Translations under genes and position numbers: made by a program
NCBI GenBank assembly: GCA_021464525.1
Contig: JADRCO010000514.1
Coordinates: 1 to 32,069 of the forward strand
Direction: 5' to 3'
Length of the DNA stretch: 32,069 nucleotides
From: Rhizophagus sp. LPA8_4_AMF
Taxonomy: Eukaryota; Glomeromycota; Glomeromycetes; Glomerales; Glomeraceae
Shown: positions 10,495 to 20,055 of the stretch, piece by piece
Position numbering within the stretch: position 1 is the stretch's first letter
How the letters are laid out: every line of letters begins with the position of its first letter
Notes under the pieces: generated by a model
Databases searched by the model: none
Told to the model about the DNA's origin: nothing
What the model saw: the letters and a program-made list of their open reading frames with translations, nothing else

Positions 10495-12165
10495 TCACAA
10501 TTTATAGTTCTCGTAAAAATCAGATATATCTATTGACAAATCATAATAATTTGAAACTTGAATACCACACATTTCAAATCCCTTCATACTATCCTTCAGA
10601 AAATATGAAAGCCCAGAATTTCCATATATATATTCTAAAATAGCCAAATATTTAACCCTTTTCTTTTTCATAATATATTCCTTTATATAAGGGATAATAT
10701 CTTCATTATTTTCTTCCTTTTTAAAATTTTTGATTAACAATTTTTTAATAAAGGTATTTTGAGAATTTTTTAAAAATGTTTCCAGGTCACTTCCATTAAT
10801 TGCAAGATGCAATTCCAAATATTCCAATTTAAAAGGAAGAATTTGTCCCAAATTTTGTAATATATTTGAACTTAATACAATATTATCATCAGAATTATTG
10901 TAAAAATTATAATCATCAATGGCATTAATTATAAGACAATTAAGATTTTGTTTAATATTTTCAATCAAGTTAAATTCTAAATAATTATTTTGAATATTCC
11001 TCAAAGCAGGAAACAAAACTTTAATCTTACTACAATATTTTATAATAAATTGTGGTAATTGTTGTAATTGTCGGGAATTATAGTCAAGATTTTCTAAATA
11101 ACTGCCAGACTTTTGTATTAATGGTCCTAATAATTCATTCATTTCATCCAAAAATAAAGATTTTAATTTAAATGGTTTTGTTATATTAATAATCTGTTGA
11201 ATAAATTTAGAATCTAGAGATTTACAATAAAGAATATGAATTGATTCTAAAACATTTAATTTATTAAATACTTCACTTAAAATATCTATTTTTTCAAAAT
11301 CAACATAACAAAATACAATTGTATTTAATGTATTTGAACAATTAGGATATGTTAATGATAATAATGAATGATGCAATGGGAAATCATTATAACCAAATAA
11401 AATCTTTTTAAGATTTTCTTGAGATTTAATTATTTGTGATAAACTTTCTTCAGCTATTGAATGATCCCTTTCATAACTCGGAAATAGAAAATAAAGTGAT
11501 GAGATTGAATTGCAATTAGAATAGATCAATTTTAAAAGTCTTGTTATATTATTAGTAAACACATCAATAACAAGTTTAAAATTTTTGATATTAAAAAAGA
11601 AATTTGGATTTTGTAAAATTAATTCAATAATCCCATCAGAATATTCGAAATCGCTATGTATAAGAATAACTTCAAAACTATGCAAATTGACTTCGTTTTC
11701 AATGAATACTAGAAATAATGACCTAAAAATTAGGTTTGTAAAGTTTGACACTGACAAATTTGAATTTTTCATAGAATAGTTGAAAACTTGCTCTTTAGTT
11801 GTTGAAGTCTTAAGAGTTGCAACCCATTTTTCAATAGAATTATAAATTTCATGCGTACCTAAATGTTGAATGAATCTAGGGTAATTAAATAATGTATTCG
11901 AATTTAATTTGTCATTATGAATTAAATATTCATCTAATTTTGTTTTATAATCATCATTTAAATAATGTAAATAAATTTCAATAAAATGAGAATTTTTAGT
12001 TGGAATTGAAAAAGGATTTTCCCATAATAATGGGATTGCTAAACGACACCATAATCTATTAACCAATATACATGAATGTAACGTTTTATAATCATAATGT
12101 AAATATTGGATAATTTCGTCTACTAACTCTGGTAAATCTCCTGAAAATAACCTTGAACATTTCAT
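10495..12165 (-). CDS. F-box/leucine-rich-repeat protein, family A
   Basis: A 556-residue intact protein. Residues ~8-50 are an F-box-like domain (LPELVDEIIQYL, then LHSCILVNRLWCRLAIPLLW), the part that in known F-box proteins binds Skp1 and docks into an SCF ubiquitin ligase. The remainder is a long series of irregular leucine- and isoleucine-rich repeats (for example KPFKLKSLFLDEMNELLGPL), expected to form the substrate-binding solenoid. A conserved tail motif KRVKYLAILE lies about 60 residues from the end. Ser, Asn and Tyr are abundant, as expected from AT-rich codons. The start is well fixed: an in-frame TAA lies 48 bases upstream and the first residues align with both paralogues (25111-26763 and 28495-30174). 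The gene is intronless. It shares a promoter block with the paralogues. Target unknown; assignment by sequence pattern only. Confidence 0.88.
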   Translation of the reverse strand: MKCSRLFSGDLPELVDEIIQYLHYDYKTLHSCILVNRLWCRLAIPLLWENPFSIPTKNSHFIEIYLHYLNDDYKTKLDEYLIHNDKLNSNTLFNYPRFIQHLGTHEIYNSIEKWVATLKTSTTKEQVFNYSMKNSNLSVSNFTNLIFRSLFLVFIENEVNLHSFEVILIHSDFEYSDGIIELILQNPNFFFNIKNFKLVIDVFTNNITRLLKLIYSNCNSISSLYFLFPSYERDHSIAEESLSQIIKSQENLKKILFGYNDFPLHHSLLSLTYPNCSNTLNTIVFCYVDFEKIDILSEVFNKLNVLESIHILYCKSLDSKFIQQIINITKPFKLKSLFLDEMNELLGPLIQKSGSYLENLDYNSRQLQQLPQFIIKYCSKIKVLFPALRNIQNNYLEFNLIENIKQNLNCLIINAIDDYNFYNNSDDNIVLSSNILQNLGQILPFKLEYLELHLAINGSDLETFLKNSQNTFIKKLLIKNFKKEENNEDIIPYIKEYIMKKKRVKYLAILEYIYGNSGLSYFLKDSMKGFEMCGIQVSNYYDLSIDISDFYENYKL

Positions 12166-12285
12166 GTTGTTAAACGAAAAGAAAGAAAGAGAGAAAAAGG
12201 GGATTCCGAAATTAGAAGTTACGTCAAAATATGGTTATTATTTATTATTTTCATTTGTCACACAAATATATTTACACATGATCGC
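12166..12285 (-). promoter_or_regulatory. Conserved promoter/leader block of the family A gene
   Basis: Reading toward the gene, the order is CATGTGTAAAT, the near-palindrome TTTGTGTGACAAA (plus-strand 12254-12266), TTTGACGTAACTTCTA, ATTTCGGAATCCCC, a pyrimidine-rich tract (CTCTCTTTCTTTC) and then ATG. The same blocks in the same order precede the paralogues at 26763 and 30174. A second partial box (TGTGCGACAAA) lies at about 12299-12309. Confidence 0.6.
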
Positions 12286-12309
12286 TATATAAAATGCTGT
12301 GCGACAAAA

Positions 12310-13576
12310 TATCGGAACTACAAACACCATCCATTTGTCGATCATCTGACGACTCCAGACGTTGGGGGCTGACCTGTCCCGAAAGTTAAAAACAGTCTAC
12401 ATAGAATTCATACAAGCTTCAACGTAGCATTAGCTTAGAGTTATTGTGTTTCTAAGGAGTTGTACCTATTTATTTTTTTATTTTCATATTGTAAACGAGT
12501 AATTAATTTTTTGGCAGCTCTATAACTTTTTGTACAGTATATTTGTCCGTAGTGTACACCCTGTTGCAGTTTTTACCGCAATGGATCCCGTCACAGGTAG
12601 AAGGATCACCTGAACTTTAAGCTGCGCACCAATCTATGTAAATCTTTCTAGGAGTTGGATTTCCGATAAAACGTTAGGTTTCAAAATAAAGTTACTGTGT
12701 GTTGTCATGAATTTTGGAATTAATCATAAACATATAATTCTTGGGAACTCATTAAATAGATATTTTTCCTTAATATTAATAAATAAAGTTAATATTACAT
12801 TTTAAAGTATTTGTACATAAAAAAAAAATATATATATATAAAAATATAAAAAAATCACATTTTTTTTGAGTCTATTAAAGTTTTTTTTGGTAAAGATTTT
12901 TGATAAATAATAGAGTCCATTATATTATTTTTTTTGAGAGTTTTTTGATATTAAGTTTCCTATAATTTTTTTTTTTTGGGTCGAGACTTTATATTAGAAA
13001 CCAATAATCCGTCGATTCCCATAAAAATTATTCTCCGTTTCGATAACTTTATTAATTAATGTCTTTATCCTGGTTTTTACGGAATTTTTTCTTTATCGAC
13101 TGATTTTAGTCTAGTGTAGGCGTATTACATAATCCGGCTAATCCGTTAATGGTTAAAATTAAATAATGACAATGGTGATCATGCAAAGTCATGAGATATG
13201 GCGTGCCGATATTTAAAACAATGTCCAATAAATATTGACCTCATTTTTCTTTCCCTTTTTTATTATTTTTATTAATAAATTCAGCTCTGCAATTCTTGCT
13301 AGCTATTTTTAGTATTCATTTTAATAAATCTCGGAAATATTTATATAATCTTAGTTTAGTTGGCAAGCATTTTAGAAACTAGAAAACCTTTTTTTTTTTA
13401 TTTTGAGTTAGTAATATAAAAAAATTTTTCTAAAAGAAAAAAAAATAGATAAAAAAAAATAATCTTGTTTCCCTTCCCTTAAAATTTAAATTCAAAGTGG
13501 TTGAACTAGGACTAGAATTAAACGCAAAAAATACGAATATCCTGAACAAGTCGAATTAAAATATTACATTATCATT
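12310..13576. other. Intergenic region between divergent genes
   Basis: The region separates the minus-strand F-box gene from the plus-strand LRR gene, so promoters for both lie here. Long A and T tracts occur at 12820-12850, 12963-12978, 13390-13400 and 13428-13460. A pyrimidine-rich stretch (CTTGTTTCCCTTCCCTT) at about 13464-13480, about 100 bases before the LRR start codon, may be part of its promoter or leader. No gene was recognised. Confidence 0.4.
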
Positions 13577-14545
13577 ATGGTAAACGCTCAGGAATGGTTT
13601 GATAGAAAATACTCAACTGCTGAATCCAAAAGAGCAGTCGAAAGAATAGGACCAAAAGAAGACATTCCTAAAAGATTAGGAGACAATCTAATTTCAGTGT
13701 TTGGTGGGGGTAGGCCTTTATCATCACTTTTTCTCGGTATTGATGATACGAAAAACAGAACACTCAGTGAAAATCTCGGTTTAGAAGGTTCTTTGACTTT
13801 AAAAGGATTCCATAATTTAGAATTATTGGATATCAGTAAACAAAAAATTACTACATTAGACGTATCTGATTGTCCTCAACTCCGTGAATTGGATTGTGCT
13901 GATAATCAACTCACTAATTTAACCATATCTGGTCCAAATAAAATTGAAAAAGTTTATTGTTCTGATAACAATTTATCAAATTTAGAATTTTTAAAAAGTC
14001 TAAATCCTGCCAAATTAATTTCTCTTCGCATGGATAACAACAATTTTCATGCACAAGATTTGAAGTGTTTTACCCCTTTTATTAACTTACGTAGATTATG
14101 TATAAGTAACAATCCTTTTACTGGTTCTTTAAAACCATTAAGAAATTTAACTGATATAAAGGAAATAAATATCGCTGGTACCAACATTGATAGTGGTTTA
14201 GAGTATTTACCTGATGAATTTTTTAACGTCAATACCGTTGCTTCCAGCTTTAATTTGGGAAAAGGTCACTTTTTAAGAACACTTTTATGTACAGGAAAAT
14301 TGGCTGATCAATTAAACGATTACAAAATTGAAGGTGACTCCTTTAGAAATTATGACTGGCAAGCTTGGAAGTTAGATAATCAAGAATTAATTGAAAAAGC
14401 TAAAGAAGAAATCGAAGTTAACGAAGCTAACGAAGAATCAATTAAGTTACTAGAATGGGAATTAATATCCAAAGAAATTAAAGAGTTATATGAACAACTC
14501 CGATGTAATATTTACCTAAAAACTCATCTGAATAAACAAACCTAA
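13577..14545 (+). CDS. Leucine-rich-repeat protein with coiled-coil tail (MVNAQEW family)
   Basis: A 322-residue intact, intronless protein. It starts MVNAQEWFDRKYS, an N-terminal signature I associate with a large family of cytosolic LRR proteins in Rhizophagus (from general knowledge, not searched). Leucine-rich repeats run from about residue 65 to 215: LELLDISKQKITTLDVSDC, LRELDCADNQLTNLTI, IEKVYCSDNNLSNLEFL, LISLRMDNNNF, LRRLCISNNPFTGSLKPL, then the family element NIDSGLEYLP. The 20-22 residue periodicity with N-x-L positions resembles bacterial-type or SDS22-like LRRs. After the repeats comes a charged helical region (~residues 265-315, EKAKEEIEVNEANEESIKLL) likely to form a coiled coil. 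There is no signal peptide or membrane segment. It probably acts by protein-protein binding; partner unknown. The protein is short for this family, which often carries extra C-terminal domains. Confidence 0.85.
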   Translation: MVNAQEWFDRKYSTAESKRAVERIGPKEDIPKRLGDNLISVFGGGRPLSSLFLGIDDTKNRTLSENLGLEGSLTLKGFHNLELLDISKQKITTLDVSDCPQLRELDCADNQLTNLTISGPNKIEKVYCSDNNLSNLEFLKSLNPAKLISLRMDNNNFHAQDLKCFTPFINLRRLCISNNPFTGSLKPLRNLTDIKEINIAGTNIDSGLEYLPDEFFNVNTVASSFNLGKGHFLRTLLCTGKLADQLNDYKIEGDSFRNYDWQAWKLDNQELIEKAKEEIEVNEANEESIKLLEWELISKEIKELYEQLRCNIYLKTHLNKQT

Positions 14546-15055
14546 GTCATTTTTCAAGAACTTGAGTATTATTTCTTGGATTCGAAACGAATTTATGAAT
14601 TTTATTTTCAAATTTATTTTCGTTTAGAAGTTGGGGTTGAAGGTTTAATGTTTTGCTTGATTTTATCATTATAATTTTCTTTTATATTGAAGAAAGGAAA
14701 CTTTCAAAGTCAAATTATATATTATCTTCAATTTTGAAATTTAAAAAAAAAAAACAAAAAAATTTATTGTTTAAAAAATTCTTTCTTAAGATCGTTTTAA
14801 ATTCATTGTTTATTTTATAACCCAGTTCTTATTATTTATAAATATTATTTTTTATTAAATGAAGTAGAAATTATAAAATCATTTGTAATATGGTTTTTAT
14901 GGAATGTATGATTTTGCGTTAACTATTCATTTACCGTTTGAATTAAACTTGGTACGTTTTGGTTCTGTAAATCCCAATACCATTTATTCATATGTGATTG
15001 TCAGTATCCGATTACATATATGAGTACATTAATTATCTAATTATGCTTATCTGTA
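14546..15055. other. Intergenic, no gene seen
   Basis: The 3' flank of the LRR gene. It contains a T/A-rich tract around 14742-14765. No repeat with ends and no coding sequence was recognised. Confidence 0.4.
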
Positions 15056-15063
15056 ATTATATT

Positions 15064-15277
15064 AGGACCTCGAGCAATACATAAAAAGGTCAGATCCGAG
15101 TTTGCGTATAATTGGGCAAAATAATCGTATAGATCTTGCCTTTTATGGATAACGCTGGTCAAATTATTATTTACCTTTTTTAGATACTGACTGACATTAT
15201 CTTAATTCCGGCCCTGAAGAAATGCGTACAACGGACTATTCCTGTACCTGACCTCTATATATATTGTTCGGGGTCCT
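15064..15277. mobile_element. AGGAYC-family MITE, copy 1, with 8-bp target duplication
   Basis: The element is 214 bp. The left end reads AGGACCTCGAGCAATACATA; the right end in reverse complement reads AGGACCCCGAACAATATATA, with GGTCAG shared just inside. It is flanked by exact 8-bp repeats ATTATATT at 15056-15063 and 15278-15285. It is noncoding. A second copy in inverted orientation lies at 30884-31091, sharing TTACCTTTTT, the ACTGACYGAMATTATC segment and ATTCCGGCCCT with the interior. An 8-bp duplication fits hAT- or P-type transposases; the superfamily cannot be fixed from the ends alone. Confidence 0.8.
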
Positions 15278-15285
15278 ATTATATT

Positions 15286-15959
15286 ATTTAAATTCTGCAA
15301 AAATCTTCGTCGCATAATCAAATACCAAAAATTCTGGTCATTTTTTTCAAACATCCGAAGCTTTACTTATATAAATAAACTTACTCCTAATGAAATTATT
15401 AGAGTATATCTATAATGGAATAATAGATATGTAAATAGGAAAATTCAATTGTAACCGAACAAATAAAATAATTGAATCAATCTTGTTTTTTATCATTAAT
15501 AGAGCATTTATGGTAGATATTTAAATTTCGTCTGGATGGAATATCAAAACAAAATCCAAAATTTCTTATTTTACCAGGGATACAGTATATGACTACATGA
15601 AAATTGGCAGCGCCAGAAAGTTTCATATTTTAGCTATAAGAATAATGCGCTAATCAGTTTCCTCATATAAGCATAAATAAAATCTATTGAATCGTTGATC
15701 TCAAATGCAAGATGTTAATTATATTCGTCTAACTGCTGAGGCTCAATGAAATTTTAAATGTAGAAATTCATAAATAATTTGATTCGATTTACATTTACAA
15801 AATTAGAAATACATGATTTTCGTTAAATGTTATATTTATTTATATTAAATGGAAGAATTTAATTTAATGAAAAAAAAAGATTTAATATTAAAGATTATCA
15901 TCTTGCTAGTTAAAGTCCAATTTATTGAAAATTTACATTAATTTGTATAAAGAGAATGA
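15286..15959. other. Intergenic, no gene seen
   Basis: AT-rich, no coding sequence or defined repeat recognised between two transposon-like elements. Confidence 0.4.
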
Positions 15960-15968
15960 TTTACTAAT

Positions 15969-16435
15969 CGGTAATTAGCTATTTACTACAACTACAATGT
16001 GGCCCTGACCGCGAGTACATGAGTGAGTACATGTAACTTACGTAGTTACACAATCATATGACTGCGCCATAACTATATAACTACGTGATATAAATTTGTG
16101 CTCGCTGTACTCACTGTGCTGCAATCATCACTAAAATAAATTTTCAATTTAATAGTCTAATAAAAATTGAAAAGAATAATAATTCCATTCACTCCTAATT
16201 CCAAGTTCGTAAAAATGGTTTCAAGTTACCTAAAAAAAGAAGATATAGCAGTCTAATAAAATTAGAAAAAACTCAAATAGTAAGTTCGTCAAACTGTGTG
16301 TGTAACGTAGTCACTTTGCAGTATTGTGATTACATAAGTCTATGACTACATGATACGAATGATACGTGAAAGTACGCGATATCATGTGCTCGTAGTCACA
16401 CCTGTCACCTGCGGCATTGTAGTTGTAGTAATTAC
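15969..16435. mobile_element. Inverted-repeat element with 9-bp target duplication
   Basis: The left arm contains TTACTACAACTACAATG (15983-15999) and the right arm contains its inverse ending at about 16430 (CATTGTAGTTGTAGTAAT). Outside them GTAATTA occurs on both sides in inverted orientation. The exact 9-bp direct repeat TTTACTAAT lies at 15960-15968 and 16436-16444. A 9-bp duplication is typical of Mutator-like elements, so a nonautonomous member is a reasonable guess. The interior is rich in small palindromes and GTAGT/ACTAC words (for example AACTTACGTAGTTAC) and has no coding capacity. The left arm carries a few extra bases relative to the right, so the exact ends are uncertain. Confidence 0.6.
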
Positions 16436-16444
16436 TTTACTAAT

Positions 16445-17020
16445 AAATAATGATGCGTAGTACCAAAATTTCAGTATAGCCGGGTTGCGAAGATTTAAAA
16501 TGTTAAGTATTAAATTTTATTGGCTAAAAAATTTTTGATCTTAAAAAAAACTTTTGGCTCATTTGTCATTCCATAAATGAACGGAATGTAATGTTATGTA
16601 AACTTATTAAAAATACATTCTGTATATTAAAGTTTTAATTGAATCAATAAAATTCGTTGAATTTTAAAAAACTGTTTCATCGAAGAATCCATTTAATTCA
16701 TAATCTTCTTCCAATAAGATTCTATTTCATTCCATAATTCATTCGTTAAAACTTGGTCTTGACTAAATATCCTTTTAGATTATTTAATATTACAGAGGAT
16801 TTCAGTTACAGAAAGAGTATAGGATTATATTAGAACAGACCTAATTAACAATAATGATCAATTTTTTTATGATGCGGTATTTTCAATAACATCAGATGAT
16901 AGAACGTTGTCCTACAAAATCTATTTTATATTATTTTATATAATTCTCTATGCAAGTCATTATTAATTTTTTTCGATAAAGGTAACTTAAAATAGTTTAG
17001 TAAGCAAATATATAAATGAT
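16445..17020. other. Intergenic, no gene seen
   Basis: AT-rich spacer between two inverted-repeat elements, upstream of the F-box gene at 17690. No reading frame or motif supports a gene. Confidence 0.4.
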
Positions 17021-17026
17021 ATTTAT

Positions 17027-17495
17027 TATGGCAAGCCGAGTTGGACTAAACTATCAGGCATGGATAGACAAAATGTCGCATTTTGTCTGACATTTTAACT
17101 GTTCATGCTTGATGTTTATCTGTCCGTGTTTGAGGTTTATCTGTCATGTGGTTGATGTTTTAACTGTTTGTGCTTGATATTTGGTCCGTCTGTAAAAACA
17201 TCAGGCATGAACAGATAAAACATCAAGCACGAACAGCTAAAATATCAAGCACGGACAGATAAAACATCAAGCATGCGATAGATAAACATCAAGCATGATG
17301 GATAGATAAAAATATCAAGCACATGACAGATGAATATCAAGCATGGACAGATAAAATATCAAGCACGGACAGATGAACATCAGGCATGAACAGGTAAAAT
17401 GTCAGGCACGGTGTAACATTTTGTCAATCCATGCTTGATTTTTCAATTTTCACCCACCCAATGCCTGATAATTTAGTCCAACTCGGCTTGCCATA
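17027..17495. mobile_element. Foldback element with internal 22-bp satellite
   Basis: The terminal inverted repeats are 35 bp with one mismatch: 17027-17061 starts TATGGCAAGCCGAGTTGGAC, and 17461-17495 is its inverse. The 6-bp repeat ATTTAT lies immediately outside each end (17021-17026 and 17496-17501) and is the likely target duplication. The interior is almost entirely a 21-26 bp satellite with core ATCAAGCACGGACAGATAAA. About ten copies run forward (about 17198-17417) and about four run in reverse (about 17080-17194), so a single strand could fold into a long hairpin. There is no coding capacity. It sits about 190 bases upstream of the F-box start codon at 17690. Confidence 0.85.
17198..17417 (+). 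repeat. Tandem array of ~22-bp satellite units
   Basis: About ten imperfect units share ATCARGCAYGRACAGATAAA. Variation is mostly transitions (CAAGCACGG against CAGGCATGA) plus a few short insertions. The array lies inside the foldback element and is matched by inverted units on its left. Confidence 0.8.
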
Positions 17496-17689
17496 ATTTA
17501 TAACCCTTTTATAGCACAAATTAGATCGTTGTACAAATGATCATTGACATTTTTGTATTAGATCAATTTTATATATTAACTAATTATACACAAATTACGC
17601 AATAGGTGTACGTAATTCTATATTATTTATACCATTTAAATATGCACTTCACGTTTAAAAACGATATATTTTTTTCAAACTAAAATAAA

Positions 17690-19141
17690 ATGGAAAAATT
17701 AAATGTTGATTGTCTTATTCTTATTTTCAATAAATTAAAAACAAAAAATAAATGCTTGTATTCATGTCTTTTAGTTAATAAGGAGTGGTTTCATTTAGTA
17801 GTTCCTATCTTATGGGAAAATCCATATCTTGCTAGTAATAATTCAAAAGAAAAATTTTGTAATACAATACTTTCCTGTCTACCAACTTCTTTAAAACAAC
17901 TTTTATTTGATAATGCTATTAGGTTACCTTCGACAATTCTCTCAAAATCCCTAACATTAAATTATATCAGCCTTTTTAAATCTTTAAATTTTGTAATTAT
18001 AGGTGATATTATAGAATTTGTTTTTAAAAAGGAAATTTTATTATCAATTGATTTTTCAGCAGAAAGAAAACTTTTAGAACAAGAAATTTACAAGTTATTA
18101 GTTTTTCAATGTAGAAACGTTAAAGAATTGGTGTGGCTAACTTGTCTACCTTTACAATCATTTCCGGGAGCTCAATCATGTTTCTCTAAACTCTACCGTC
18201 TAGATGTTAATCTAATTTACGTAACTTCAAATAATCTATATGAGATGGCACAGATTTGCAAAGATTTGAAAGTATTAAGGGTTGATGGTTATTCTGAAGA
18301 TTCTGGATTAATTTCTTTAATTGATACACAAAGAAATTTAAAATGTGTGACACTTAATTCTTATATTACCAAAGGAAAGTTTAAAGAACTAGATAGAGTA
18401 TTAGCAAGAAAAAGTTGTACAATTAATAATCTTACTTTATTTAATTCAGCTGGTGTTATTTCACATTCATTTTTGACTTCGCTCACTAATCTAAATTTTT
18501 TAACGATTAGTAATATTAGTCATAACGCAAAAATTGAAGAAATTGAAGAGTTTAAAAAATATTTAGTAAATTCAAATTTTCCACATCTTTATTCTCTTGA
18601 TTTTGTCAATAATTTACCATGCTTTAAGGAATTAGCAATGTTAATTGAAAAAACCAAAGGAAATATTTCGGATGTTCATGTAAATATTTCTATTGATTTT
18701 GATGAGAATACAGGAATGTTACTTGAAGCAATTTCTAATCATTGTCCAAATATAAAGTTCTTATCTACACAAATTTGCAGATCTATAGACTTGATTTATT
18801 TTAAATCATTATTAAGGAATTGCAGAAGTTTAGCATGTTTATATCTTAATAGTTTGAATGGAATTAACGATATAGGAGATAATTTACTAGATATTTTAAC
18901 TAAATTTTCTCCAAAATCTTTAACTACTATAGGAATTAGTGGAGATTGGGAATATTCAATTGATGCTTTAAAAAATTTTTTTGAGAGTTATAGGGGACGA
19001 AAACTTAGTTTTGATATCAATAGTTATGTTGGAGAACTCACTACAACTATTACATCAGAACATATAAATGTTGTTAGGAAGTACTATGATGAAAAAATAG
19101 TAGATAATTCAAATCTTTTGGAGTCTTATTCATTTTTATAA
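17690..19141 (+). CDS. F-box/leucine-rich-repeat protein, distinct subfamily
   Basis: A 483-residue intact, intronless protein. Residues 1-45 form an F-box-like domain (LNVDCLILIFNKLK, LYSCLLVNKEWFHLVVPILW). This is the Skp1-docking region of SCF ubiquitin ligase receptors in known families. The rest contains leucine-rich repeats of the type common in fungal F-box proteins, for example CKDLKVLRVDGYSEDSGL, CPNIKFLSTQI and CRSLACLYLNSLN. It ends in a tail beginning EHINVVRKYYDE. It is only distantly similar to family A and lacks the KRVKYLAILE tail motif. The start is the first ATG after a closed, AT-rich leader and places the F-box at the very N-terminus, as usual. A foldback element lies just upstream and an inverted-repeat element about 350 bases downstream. 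Substrate unknown. Confidence 0.85.
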   Translation: MEKLNVDCLILIFNKLKTKNKCLYSCLLVNKEWFHLVVPILWENPYLASNNSKEKFCNTILSCLPTSLKQLLFDNAIRLPSTILSKSLTLNYISLFKSLNFVIIGDIIEFVFKKEILLSIDFSAERKLLEQEIYKLLVFQCRNVKELVWLTCLPLQSFPGAQSCFSKLYRLDVNLIYVTSNNLYEMAQICKDLKVLRVDGYSEDSGLISLIDTQRNLKCVTLNSYITKGKFKELDRVLARKSCTINNLTLFNSAGVISHSFLTSLTNLNFLTISNISHNAKIEEIEEFKKYLVNSNFPHLYSLDFVNNLPCFKELAMLIEKTKGNISDVHVNISIDFDENTGMLLEAISNHCPNIKFLSTQICRSIDLIYFKSLLRNCRSLACLYLNSLNGINDIGDNLLDILTKFSPKSLTTIGISGDWEYSIDALKNFFESYRGRKLSFDINSYVGELTTTITSEHINVVRKYYDEKIVDNSNLLESYSFL

Positions 19142-19476
19142 ATTTGGAAATTGTTAGTTAACTTTAAAATAAGTGTAAGTTAAAACGAAAACACATAACA
19201 TTGAAGATGTGCATATTTGTGTAAAAATGGAATGTACGATATGTTATCGGAGATGTATGATGTATGGTATCTTACGTTATAAATAGTTGCTTCTGAAGCA
19301 TTTTTTTTCGTCGGGTGATCGATCCTTTTAGTAAAGCATATATAACTTAGGAGGTACATACTTTTTTTTTTTTGATTAATATTATAAACATTATAAATAA
19401 ACATATTTTTTGATTATTTCATATACCGTAAATCCATTCTTTATCTTATAAAAATTACAAAAATTAGAAATGTTTG
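19142..19476. other. 3' flank of the F-box gene, no gene seen
   Basis: The minus-strand frame at 19180-19404 is closed on either side, has no recognisable motif and is probably chance. Confidence 0.4.
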
Positions 19477-19486
19477 TAAACTTAGC

Positions 19487-19921
19487 CAAATTAAAGTTGT
19501 ACTGACTTAATTGTTTGTTTAACGTCCGGATTTTCTGAAAAGCCTGGGGGTTCACCGAAGGGAAGTTTCGCTGAAAGGAGTTTCACCGAAAGTGCATTTT
19601 ATCGAATCCATTCCATCAAAAATTCCATTTTACTGATCGCGCAATGAAAATAAAAAATAAATTATTTTAGAGATCTCTTTTTTTTCAGAATATTATCGCT
19701 TTAACATTCAAGTAACTGATGTTAATTGCCAAGCAATAAATAAATAACTTTATAATCCTGAAACATTTATTCACGAAAAAATAAGTAAAAAAAGATTAAT
19801 GCATTTATAAACAACGAGATAAATTTAATAAACATCATTTAATTTAAAATTTATTCTAGAAAAGATTTCTTTTATGTACCGGGGTGAGTACGTTAAACAA
19901 ACAATTAAGCTAATTCTGATT
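19487..19921. mobile_element. Inverted-repeat element with 20-bp perfect arms
   Basis: CTTAATTGTTTGTTTAACGT at 19506-19525 is perfectly inverted at 19890-19909. Outside these arms the 10-bp direct repeat TAAACTTAGC lies at 19477-19486 and 19922-19931 and may be the target duplication, which would suit a Mutator-like element of 435 bp. If so, the outermost 10-20 bases of the two ends have diverged. Just inside the left arm (about 19549-19612) is a short tandem array of 15-16 bp units of the type GTTTCACCGAAAGGA. There is no coding capacity. Confidence 0.6.
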
Positions 19922-20038
19922 TAAACTTAGCTATTCCAGATGCAGACGGTTAAATTATACTAGAAATAAATTTCATTTGGTAAATTACGTTCTGTGTCCT
20001 ACATGAGCATAGTAAGCTTTGTATCATTTAATAAGAAG

Positions 20039-20055
20039 GTAATCGCTATCTACTT
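20039..20055. repeat. 17-bp target-site duplication (left copy)
   Basis: GTAATCGCTATCTACTT occurs exactly here and again at 21142-21158, bracketing the retroposed sequence. Length and exactness are typical of target-primed reverse transcription. Confidence 0.75.

Noticed and set aside
11585..11779. Plus-strand frame inside the F-box gene
   Set aside because: Shadow of the minus-strand coding sequence at 10495-12165.
12590..12635. AGGATCACCTGAACTTTAAG recalls the 5' part of large-subunit rRNA (GGATTACCCGCTGAACTTAAG)
   Set aside because: The resemblance is about 20 bases with mismatches and a deletion; flanking sequence does not follow rRNA.
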